From positions 62,001 through 126,000 of the forward strand of contig QLIY01000086.1 of assembly GCA_003260075.1 (NCBI GenBank): a stretch of 64,000 bases of DNA. The letters run 5' to 3'. Under the pieces are notes generated by a model. The model made no database searches and was not told the DNA's origin. It was given only the letters and a program-made list of their open reading frames with translations. Shown here piece after piece: positions 27,617 to 37,207 of the stretch. The DNA is from Phallusia mammillata. Its lineage: Eukaryota > Chordata > Ascidiacea > Phlebobranchia > Ascidiidae. The translations under genes were made by a program, and so were the position numbers. Every line of letters starts with the position of its first letter. The first letter of the stretch is position 1.

Positions 27617-27673
<57 letters not shown>
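27617..27673. other. 57-C run, probable written-out gap
   Basis: Fifty-seven consecutive C without flanking duplicated sequence. By analogy with the other long runs it is more likely a sized gap than true sequence. Confidence 0.6.
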
Positions 27674-28146
27674 AGTTCTTTTGTCACAACTTAATACTAA
27701 TTCCTTTACTTCATACTCCAAATTAAATGGACAGACTGAAAACTTCTGAAGTAATCTACCGTTTTTTATGTTTAGATGTATATATTTCACCTTAAGTAAT
27801 AGGCATCATCTAACATTAACATTATGTAAGTAATAAGCATCAACAGTATCTTATTCAAATAGACTCCAAATTAAATGCCAATGATTTTGTTGAATAAAGT
27901 AGTCCGAACTTGAAAACAAACTGGACATCAACATTTCGCGAGCCTAATAAAAGTTTTTAACGCAAAAATTGCAAATAGCTGTTTGATCACGTAATAATGT
28001 AACTGATGGCCAAATACATCCGAACCTGAAGCAGACAGATGTGAATATGAGACGGCCGAGCAACAACAAGTCACGCTTTGTCGTTTGCTTAACTTTTGTT
28101 CTGCTTGATCAAACACGTGATTCTGACGTAACACAAATAACCTGTG

Positions 28147-28154
28147 TGACGTCA
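28147..28154. promoter_or_regulatory. palindromic CRE-like site TGACGTCA
   Basis: A perfect TGACGTCA lies about 0.94 kb upstream of the SNX9-type start codon, in a short stretch richer in CpG than its surroundings (28080-28155). It could belong to that gene's promoter. This is motif evidence only. Confidence 0.3.
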
Positions 28155-29802
28155 TAAAATGCGATTGTGCGAAGCAAGTTTGATTGCATATTTTTTTACA
28201 AAGCTTACGTTATTGTGTGTTCGTTTTGTGTGTTTTTTTCTGTTTGAGAATGTTTTATTTTTTGACGTTGGGCAATTTTTGTGTTTTTCTTTACTCTTTT
28301 AGCAAATGCATTATTGCATAGCTCACTGGTTTTTGTTTGTTTAGTTATATTGAATTTTAATCAATATTTAGAAGATCCATGTACTTACATCTCTGGGCTA
28401 AAATGTGATTGTGTTCAATGTCATGATGTTTGCATTCCTGCATAAAACTAGACAATTTGTTTTGTACTTTTTAAATAGTTATATTAACTTGTTCAAGTCA
28501 AGTTGATTTTTTGCTTTATCACTTCTTCAGACATATTCATCTTGAACAGTTTTGAACAACAGCAATTGAGGACACAAACAACATGAGTTATATTATATGT
28601 TCCAAAAAGTATATGAACAATATTTTGCATCCAGTTTCATATTTTGCATCCAAGTTATTTCAGTCTTCTTGTCATCACTGTGATTTCTTTGAGAATGGAC
28701 TGTAAGGGGCTTCATGTTTTGGAATTTATACAGATAGTCTCCAGCAAAACTTGCCTGTGCAAGGTAAAAACACATGTTGCAAAACATCTATACAATGTGT
28801 GTTGTTTGTTACCTGTATGAATGATTAATGTTGCTCACAGCTTTTCAATTTTAGGTAGTAGATTGGTCATGGAATGCAAATATAATTTTGGCTATTGGAT
28901 CATTATGATAAGGGCTGTTTCATTGCCTGCAAGTTGCAAAACAGAAAACTTGTTACAGGTAAGGTATGCTATAATCAAGTATTTTTAATGATGGTGTATG
29001 TAAGCAATGGCATTTTTTTCAATATTTGTGTAAGTGTCCATCATAACAGTAGTCTATGTGTTTAAACAAACCTTGTTTAAAACCTTGTTTAAACAATATA
29101 TATATCAAGAAATGGAATTAGAAATGCAGAATTGAAAAAGCCAAGCAGTTTCCAACACTTTTTGTGTCTTCTGTGACAGTTCCACCAAGAGATTGTTAGG
29201 ACTTTATTAAACCTGAATGTGCAAGTTGCAATACGATAGTGTTGTAATCGGGTACTGTGGCAAACAAGATTTCCTGTTTTCTATATGCATTATGATCAGT
29301 GTACTCCTGTTTGTGGACATCAGACATCAAAATAACCTATGTACAGAATGGCATTGCTGCAACCCCCAAGGGGATACTGAGTTATTACATACAGCTGATG
29401 TATTGATACCTTTGTTTGCAGCTATTGTGAATTTGTGATTATACCATTACTTTAGACATGGTAAGTATTGCAGCATTCAACACTCTTTTGATTTGTGTTG
29501 TAGCGTATGTTTTTCCATTAACTTGTTGACTAATTTAAAAAACCTTTTGACCCTAAAATGGTTCCTTATCCGAATTTGCAAAGTGACGTCGCAACTCACA
29601 ATAAATAGAAGGCGGGTATGATTCTCGAGCTTGGCTGGGGCACTTATTGGGTTTTCCCCTAGTTTTTCACCACCGCCATTGCGCCAGCACTCGGCCATGA
29701 AAACAAACGTCTGCAAAACAAAAGCAGCTCATGTGCAAATAAGACCAAGTGAGTTAAGCAACGCAGGCAAAATGCAGTGCGTTTAACTTTGTCCAATTTG
29801 AG

Positions 29803-32800
29803 ATGGAGGCAGATTCCACACGTTCGACAACCGCGTAAGTAACAGAATGCCAGAAATTAAGTTGAAAGTATTAAAAGGTTTAAATGCGTTTGCAGATTAC
29901 GCAAAGAGATTCGTGAAAGAACACGAAACAGTGACGAAGGGTAAGTTAATGACAATCGCAATTTAATGCCACTGTATTTTATATTTGTCGGAACAACGAT
30001 ATAATCTATTGCTTTATTAACCACTTTTATGTTGAATATGTCCCTCTTTCGTATGCCCTATTTAGCCAACATGTAATGCTTAAACTAGAATACATTGTTC
30101 TAGAACTTCTAGTAGGCAATGGGTAATTATTTCTAGTAGGTTTATGCTTATTTTCTTTCCAAATCATGGACCAGAACTAAACACGACGTTCAATAGCTAC
30201 ACTTGCTTTTTAACGTTGCTTACATTTTGTGCGTGTGCTTTCCCTCAAAAGGGTGTATATTGTTTGCAGAAAAAGCGTATAGGCTTTTAAGTGTCAAGGC
30301 GACCATTAAGTAGCCTAGGCCAGTTTGTCAAATCATTCTACTCCTAGTTTTCATTACTAATCGAATTTTATTTTTTTTGCAATAAACAAGCTGTGGGCAT
30401 AAAAACGAATATAATTATGACTTTGCACCAATGACTTTTATTGATTTAAAACACGTTACCCTGTAACAGTTCAACTTTGTACTGTGGCATGATTCAACAA
30501 GTCTGAAAAACAAATAAGTTACCCCCATACTGTGTTTAATGTAGGGCACTGTCTGTTTAGGTCAGGGGTGGCCAACCTTTTTGGCCAAAGGGCCACATGC
30601 GGTATACGAATGATTCAGCGGGCCACTTCAGCGTTACTGCTAGTCACATGTCCACCTTTCTTGGAATATTCTCGTAGCGTTACCTGCTTTTCGTTTTCTA
30701 TTTGGCTTAATCTTATATCACTGTAGAGTGCGGAAGATATTTCACTGCTAACTGCGTTTTAAGCGAGTCAATGAAGTAAGTAATGTTACTGACTAACTCT
30801 TGAAGCACGGAAAAGATTGTGGACGTAACATGTAGAAACTGTGATGCGTAACAATGTGCAGGGTGATGCAATAGAAGTAACTTGAACAGTGTTGTATATT
30901 ACCTTACAAACAAAGAAATAAAGCAAACAATAAATGCTAATTTTTCGGAGTGAAAGTTCTAAGTTACGTAGGCGAATAAGTTGATAATATAAGCCGTTTC
31001 GAAAAATACCGCGCGGGCCACGGATTGGACACCCCTGGTTTAGGTTGATTAACATATTGCGCCATTGCCACTAAGGTTTCATTAATAGACAAGAAAATCC
31101 CATTAAAGGGTCTTTTGTTGAATTTGCAAAGAGAAAATTAACATAAGATTTACCAGACCAGTTTTAATGTGAAGTTTCGCCCATTTCTTCTTGATAAACG
31201 AAATGTGGATTTTTATACAATCTATAGCCTAGGCCTAGGCTATATAGCCCAAAGTTTCGCCTAGTAACCATTTGATTTTTATTCTGCTTGCCAAGTTGCA
31301 GTCATATCTCCCAATGATAACAATACATTTTTTGGTTCAGAAAGGCATTATTTCTATGCCAAAAACCCATCACAGCAAGCATGGCGTTATTTCCAGCCCG
31401 AATTCGTACTTTCATATCCTGGCCACAGCATCTTGTCGCGGCCACTGCTGTTGTTATTGCCCAGGCCGGTTTCTTTTACCTCCAAGAACGGGACAGGGTA
31501 AAATGCTACTACTGCAACGGTGGCCTGCAAAACTGGAAAAAAGACGATGACCCTTGGTTTGAACACGCGAAATGGTTTCCTCAGTAAGTAACTGTATTCA
31601 TTTTAATACCACATCGGTTCTGTAATAAATTCAAGTACTTTTTTTAGCTGCGAGCATGTACTGCACTGCAAAGGTATTGAGTATGTGGAGGAAATTGGGC
31701 GCCAATTTCCAAATCTCAAAAGGCCTGTTATACCCGGTGGCAGTAAATCTGTGCAACAGTCGACGAACGGAAATCATGAAGACGAGGGGTCAAGTTTCAA
31801 CTCAGAGCTTCACCGGTTTTTGGAATCAAAAGTTGCAAAGGATGTAGAAGTCCTTGGTTTCTCAAAAGAGAACATTGCTGAAGTTGGAACAAGGTATAAA
31901 CACAATACAAAGTTAGAAATGGTAAAAATCTATTGTAGGGCATATTTTTGTGTAAATAAAATGGAGCAGAAAATTCTTAACTGATTTTCGCCTTCTCTGC
32001 ACTTCAAATTCTTTTCGAAAAGCACACTTTGCCTCAATGCTTTCGTAACAAACAAATTTGGCAACTGTGGCAAGAACAAAGTCTAGTAATGTATGTATTG
32101 TTACCTTATTTCGTCCTATTCAAACAAAATGCACACGATTAGAACTAAAATTACGGATACAAACTCCATCCCAAAATTAAACATGCAAAACACAATCGTT
32201 ACACTAACCAAAATAAAGTATGTTGCTGACAAATTTTGCAGCAGTTTTCGCAATGCTTAAAGGTCCGTAATCAGTTCATTGATAATCTATTTTATTAGTG
32301 TTGTTAGAAATTAATGGAGGTACCCCCCCCCCCGCATTCAGGCGTTGCCCGCCCACCGAGGATAAAAATGAAACAAACAACAAACATATAGACACTGAAG
32401 ATACTTATTAGCGAAATTAATTTGTTCTTTTTAACATTGTCAACTGATTTTAACCTGGAAACAAACATTTCCCAACTTGTGATATACAAATAATAAAATG
32501 TGAAAATCGTTGCAACAATGGCAATAGAACAGGGAATGATTCCCAGAATCAATTTACCAGGATTTATAAGTAACTGTAATCATTTTTAATACCACTTCGG
32601 TTCCATAGGTTAATTTAAATACTTTTATTTTAGCTGCGAACATGTGCTGCACTGCAAAGGTATTGAATATGTGGAGGAAATTGGGCGCCAGTTTCCAAAT
32701 ATCAAAAGGCCTGTTATGCCCGGTAGCAGTAAATCTGTGCAACAATTGGCCAACGGAAACGGCAATAGAAATCATGAAGACGAGGGGTCAAGTTTTAACT

Positions 32801-34031
32801 CAGAGCTTCACCGGTTTTTGGAATCAAAAGTTGCAAAGGATGTAGAAGTCCTTGGTTTCTCAAAAGAGAACATTGCTAAGGTTGGAACAAGGTACAAACA
32901 CAATAAAAAGTTAGAAATGGTAAAATTCTATTGTAGGGCATATTTTTGTATAAATAAAAGGGAGCAGAAAATTCTTGAGTGATTTTCGCCTTCTCTACAC
33001 TTCAAATTCTTTTCAAAAAACGCACTTTGCCTCAATGCTTTCGTAACAAACAAATTTGGCAAAACTGTGGCAAGAAGTCTAGTATTGTAACCTTATTTCG
33101 TCCTATTCAAACAGAATGCACATGATTAGAACTAAAATTACGGATACAAACTGCATCCCAAAATTAAACATGCAAATCACAAGCGTTACACTAACCAAAA
33201 TAAAGTATGTTGCTTACAAATTTTGCAGCAGTTTTCGCAAGGCTTAAGGGTCCGTAATCAGTTCATTCATAATCTATTTTATTAGTGTTGTAAAAAATTA
33301 ATTAAGGTGAAACGCAAACTTGAAAACGTGTTTTGTATTTAGGCGTTACAAACAATACAGGAATTTCTTCTCTGACGCCTCAGATCTGATTTCATCTCTC
33401 ATTGATCTGGAGGACGAAACCAAATCTTGCAATGAGACACGAAATAGCTTGACCTGTCAGTTAAAAAACCTACACCTCTACGAAGAGGCCCCCTGTCCAT
33501 CTAATAATGTTTCTAATACCAGTCTTCAAACTGCAATTGTGCCAGTTAGTAAGGATGGTACCTTAAAACAGAAAGTGGTAAAACGTCCAAATCACCAAAA
33601 TAATGATTTGTCTGAGCAGTTGTTGTCATTGCGACAAGATAACTTGTGTAAAATATGTCTTGACAGAAAGATAAATTGTGTACCCCCCCCCCTACAAACA
33701 ATACAGGAATTTCTTCTCTGACGCCTCAGATCTGATTTCAGCTCTCATTGATCTCGAAGACGAAACAAAATCTTGCAATGAGACACACCCCCCCCCCCCC
33801 CCCCCAAAACAGAAAGTGGTAAAACGTCCAAATCACCAAAATAATGATTTGTCAGATCAGTTGTTGTCATTGCGACAAGATAACTTGTGTAAAATATGTC
33901 TTGACCGAAAGATAAATTGTGTCATGATGAATTGTCGTCACATGTGTTGTTGCTTAGAGTGTGCTGCTAGCGTTAAGCGTTGTCCAATATGCCGAGAAAA
34001 ACTGGTTTCCATTTTTAAATTTTACCGTTGA
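29803..34031 (+). CDS. BIR-UBA-RING inhibitor of apoptosis protein (IAP-1)
   Basis: Exons are 29803-29834, 29896-29940, 31341-31583, 31648-31893 and a last exon starting at 33343. The last exon is broken by joints; it reads 33343-33681 then 33923-34031. Phases close to 337 residues. The BIR domain spans about 44-112, with zinc ligands CYYC, then His 16 residues after the second Cys, then Cys after a further six (HAKWFPHC); GGLQNW is present. A UBA-like segment (about 150-215) contains LGFSKENI and LISSLIDLEDE. The C-terminal RING (about 289-337) has CKIC, NCRHMCCCLEC, CPIC and ends in FKFYR. Such proteins bind caspases or their regulators and ubiquitinate targets. The ATG directly follows an AG acceptor-like site. 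A second copy of exon 4 (32634-32891) carries four extra residues. The order BIR-UBA-RING with one BIR resembles BIRC7/8 or a trimmed cIAP; I assign no orthologue. Confidence 0.9.
30563..31037. mobile_element. hAT element (475 bp) in IAP-1 intron 2
   Basis: The ends are CAGGGGTGGCCAACC and GGATTGGACACCCCTG. A perfect 8-bp target duplication, GTTTAGGT, lies at 30555-30562 and 31038-31045. It has the GCGGGCCAC-type interior repeat, and a truncated relative is at 43178-43332. Confidence 0.92.
31223..31244. repeat. 22-bp perfect palindrome
   Basis: The half-site TATAGCCTAGG is followed immediately by its exact reverse complement, with no spacer. It lies about 100 nt upstream of the IAP-1 BIR exon, in the intron. 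Confidence 0.85.
31585..33310. repeat. haplotype-like duplication containing IAP-1 exon 4
   Basis: The segment 31585-32322 reappears as about 32575-33310 with roughly 3-5% differences and small indels. Between them are C11 (32323-32333) and about 240 nt present once. Exon 4 is in both copies (31648-31893; 32634-32891), each with intact AG/GT sites and the same phase. Confidence 0.85.
33345..33922. repeat. broken second allele of the IAP-1 last exon
   Basis: After C10 (33683-33692) the start of the last exon is repeated (33693-33787). A C18 run (33788-33805) then replaces about 130 nt of the exon, and the copy resumes at AAACAGAAAGTGG and runs into the RING. Reading straight through gives a proline run and a spurious frame. 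Confidence 0.85.
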
Positions 34032-34101
34032 GAATCTTTTGTTTTTTTCTCCTTTTTTCTTTGTATTTTTGTATTGGTTTGTGGGATGTATATCTTCAAC
34101 A

Positions 34102-34107
34102 AATAAA
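34102..34107 (+). terminator. polyadenylation signal of IAP-1
   Basis: AATAAA lies 71 nt after the IAP-1 stop codon. Confidence 0.65.
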
Positions 34108-34294
34108 AATCACATAAATTGTTTTTAGAATTTATTGGTTTGGCAGTACTGACCAGAGGTTCCCAGCCTACACATATTTCAAATATGTACTGGCGGCTAT
34201 AAGTTGAATAAACCTCTTTTGCAAGCCTAATAACTGACCTTAAAAGATTTGGTGAAGAGTTATATTTCCAATGGGTAAAATATAAAATCAGTGT

Positions 34295-34413
34295 GTTTCA
34301 GGGATAGGTGGCGCAACGGAGCATTTGCAATAATTGCTGACTAAGCAAATTGCCGATTCAGCAATTATTGCCATTGCAAACGCCGCTGCTTCGTTGCGCC
34401 CCTTATCAGAAAC
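34295..34413. mobile_element. 119-bp foldback MITE or hairpin
   Basis: The ends GTTTCAGGGATA and CCTTATCAGAAAC are imperfect inverted repeats. Inside, GGCGCAACG (34310-34318) pairs with CGTTGCGCC (34392-34400), and GCAATAATTGCTGA (34327-34340) pairs perfectly with TCAGCAATTATTGC (34358-34371). A precursor-microRNA-like hairpin is the alternative reading. Confidence 0.7.
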
Positions 34414-35599
34414 TCATATACCTATGATGTGAGTTCCTGTGTTAGTAGCTCTACCTAGAGAAAGATGATTAAATACAGAGTAAAAACGTAGACACTTGGC
34501 TGTTGGTAAAATAAGAACCTGTGGTGGGGCCGTGAAAAGCTGCCTAAAAGGTTGTGGACCCCTGTCGTTAAAGGATGGAAACACAATGTTGCTGGTTATT
34601 AAATAACATCTGTCAAGAAATGTGGAAAAGTTTCAGGGATGATCCCAGTGTTCAATACATGTTCATGGTTGTTTACAATTCACTGCAGTCGTTTCAACTT
34701 AATTCTTAAAAAAGCTTAAATCTTACACAAGTGTTTTTTTACTCGTTTCAAGCCACCAGTCCAAACAAAAGAATGTCGTTGACCTGTCACAACCGAATTT
34801 TTAAAGAGTGACAAAAATAGTTGACAGTCAGCATCTTGACCACGTTTTTATATGGCATGCATCTATCTCCAGCTTATCACCAAATATAGCGGACTGCTTG
34901 TTGACCCACTATTTAATAAGTCATCATAGGCCACCAGTTGAAACCACGGGCCTAAACCATGCTTTATATACCCCCCCCCCAATATATGTACTGGCGGCCG
35001 TAAATTAAATAAAACTCTTTTGCAAGCTTAAAAACTGGTCAGAAAAGATTCTGTGGGTCTGAAAAGTTATTCTGCGCGTCAAATTTTGTAAGCAAAACTG
35101 ATCCCGGATTTGTTTCATGTATGGGTAAACTACAAAACCTGACCGAGATTCGTCTTCATTAGTAGTGGTTCCCAAACTTTTTTGACAGAAATACTTTTTA
35201 CAAATTGTTGATGTTTTCTCGCGCCTCCCCAGGATGTGCATAATTATCATTTGAGTTACGTTTTTCTATGTAAAACAGAAAAGCTTTTCGACCATATGTT
35301 TTTAATGAAAATTACTTCGCTAGTGCAAAAATATTTAGTCAAAAAATGAAACAGATGTTATTCGTTTTTTCGACCAAACATTCTTAGAGCGGATTTGATG
35401 CATCACACTTGCATGGATAGATGACTATATCAAGTAATTATGCACACATGGCATAAAATATATTTGGGGTACTGAAATTCCAAGGGAGGGCAAGTGCTCC
35501 CCTCTTGCCCCTACGTGCCGGCGCCAATGAACCTGACAATGTTTAACAGTTAGTACCCAAATAATGTATAACGTCACGAACAAAGTCAATCATTATAAT

Positions 35600-35626
35600 G
35601 ATAATTATCACTGTGATAATTATCAC
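35600..35626. repeat. tandem pair of palindromic dodecamers
   Basis: GATAATTATCAC occurs at 35600-35611 and 35615-35626, period 15. Its core ATAATTAT is self-complementary. Such a site could bind a dimeric homeodomain-type factor, which is only inference. Confidence 0.5.
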
Positions 35627-35772
35627 TGCAAAGAGATTTCAGGCCCTAAATATATTATTATGCAACAGTTTAATCCGTGAGAAATAAAAAAGGTAAGAAA
35701 CGAATTTGTAAAAAAGTAGATGTCCTTGTCACAAACAGGCGATCTAAAAACATTTTCAGTCTTCCCACTTAC

Positions 35773-35925
35773 CTTCTGCTGCAGAGCGTGGACTAGAACC
35801 GTTGATGAAATAAGGAGCTGCGACAGTCAATAAAGCTAAGGCTGTGCACCCCTTTTCCTGATTGTACGCAGGGCGTGTATAATCTGCATCCGTACCGCCG
35901 CATGTGGCAGCAAAGACAAAATTTT
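35773..35925 (-). CDS. orphan internal exon, phase 1-1 (51 codons)
   Basis: On the minus strand a good acceptor (pyrimidine-rich then TGTGTCAG) and a consensus donor (GAAG then GTAAGT) bound 153 nt open in one frame. The frame begins after two bases and ends with one, so it is a symmetric phase 1-1 exon. The peptide contains AATCGGTDADYTRPAYNQEK, a hydrophobic ALALLTVAA stretch, an NGS glycosylation sequon and two Cys. Symmetric phase-1 exons are common in secreted modular proteins. I do not recognise the domain and found no partner exons. It may belong to a gene whose other exons are lost in gaps, or be an exon relic. Confidence 0.45.
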
Positions 35926-36058
35926 CTGACACATAAAATATATGTAAAAAATAAAAATAGTCTGATTGGATTTTGGACATTTCAATTGCTCAGTAGTTTT
36001 GCGAATCGCACTTATTGTGCGCTAATTATCGATTTATTAAAACCAGAGTGGTTTTCAG

Positions 36059-36378
36059 TTAAGATGAGCATAAATTCATAACTGGGATCAGCCCTGAAGC
36101 GTCTATGCAGACCTGGTCAATCTGATGATCCCCTACTACGAAGCTGACATGTGCAGCATACGAGGCAGGCAACGGTGCTTGTGATTCGACTTTCGGCGGA
36201 TTCTCCACTGAGCCTGTGTAGCTCAGTTGGTAGAGCGCGAGTCCCGGAAAGACTCCTGTCGTGGGTTCGAATCCCACCGCAGGCTAGATTTTTCTAGCCT
36301 ACGCCTTGCCGTATGGTGGTGAATGCTTGGTGACCGGCTGATTCGGTATAGCGCCTTCAATGGGCCTGGCGTACTGGG
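36059..36378 (+). mobile_element. full-length tRNA-like SINE (320 bp)
   Basis: It is flanked by a perfect 14-bp target duplication, AGAGTGGTTTTCAG (36045-36058 and 36379-36392). A 5' segment of about 150 nt precedes a tRNA-like head at 36211-36285 that folds as a cloverleaf: acceptor AGCCTG/CAGGCT, D-arm GCTC/GAGC, anticodon stem GAGTC/GACTC, T-arm GTGGG/CCCAC, plus A- and B-boxes. A tail ending in GGGCCTGGCGTACTG follows. The anticodon loop lacks the usual U33, so it is not a functional tRNA. Other copies are at 7957, 9251, 16083, 52428 and 58998. Confidence 0.9.
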
Positions 36379-37207
36379 AGAGTGGTTTTCAGCTTGTTTT
36401 AAGTCAACAATCCAAACAAAAGAATGCCATTCAATACAGAATTTTAAAGAGTGACACAAAATTATCGACAGTCAATCTTTCAGTACATAACATGCATGAA
36501 TCTCCAGTATTACCAAATATACGGGACGTTTGTTGACCACCCAATAAAGTCATCATAGGCCACCAGTTGAAACCACGGGCTTAAACCATGCTTCATTTAT
36601 GTAAACCAATATGGAAGTGTTGACGTCAGATGTCTATTTTTACTCATTAAACTTAGCAAACTGTTTTTTTTTGTCTGACTAATGATTTTTTACGGGACGC
36701 AATTGTTTCATTAGGGGGAACTGTAAAGTTAAAGGAAGTTACGTCCACAAATTGCGTAGGCTTTATCAGACAGGAAAAAATAATTGGGGAACTACCAAAG
36801 ATTTTACTCCCCCCTTTACCGAAACAGAAATTTCCCCGATTTTGCGTAATCAATACCATTAGTAAAAGTTTATTATTATTTCGGCGCGATAAAAAACCCA
36901 GCAAACGAGCAATGATTTAGTTGTCATGATTTGGTAAAACTCTCCAACAAAAAACATTTTTAAGCAGGCATTACTCAAAAAATCCCCTTATCGTAATTAT
37001 ACTTTCATACTTACTTATAAGCAGGGTTGCCATACCGTCCTTATTTCTAAGAAATGTCCTTATTTTTGACTTAAGTCCTTCTTTTGTCTTATTTTCAACA
37101 ATTACTGGTCAAATCCCTGCTACAAGTAAACCTAGACCTAAGCGGTTGTGAGATGCACGAAGTATTTTCTACAAACAAGGAGTTGCTGCAGCAGATTTTT
37201 TTCTANC

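Larger units (their letters stand above)
27212..29802. other. divergent intergenic region between SNX9-type and IAP genes
   Basis: The two genes start 2.6 kb apart in opposite directions. I see no further gene. The region holds a 57-C run and CRE-like sites at 28147-28154 and near 29583 (TGACGTCG). A non-coding SNX9 5' exon or an outron must lie here, because an acceptor precedes the ATG, but I cannot place it. Confidence 0.5.

Noticed and set aside
27608-27790. Short frame ending in a glycine run on the minus strand
   Set aside because: It is read through the 57-C run; no domain, start context or splice sites support it.
29217-29438. Hydrophobic 73-codon frame upstream of IAP-1
   Set aside because: A weak start, no splice partner and no family resemblance. 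Composition alone explains it.
36211-36285. Genuine tRNA gene
   Set aside because: It folds as a cloverleaf, but it lies inside a SINE with a 14-bp target duplication, lacks U33 in the anticodon loop, and has several similar copies.
37024-37125. Short hAT-like element starting CAGGGTTGCCATACC
   Set aside because: The left end looks right, but no convincing right end or target duplication could be placed.
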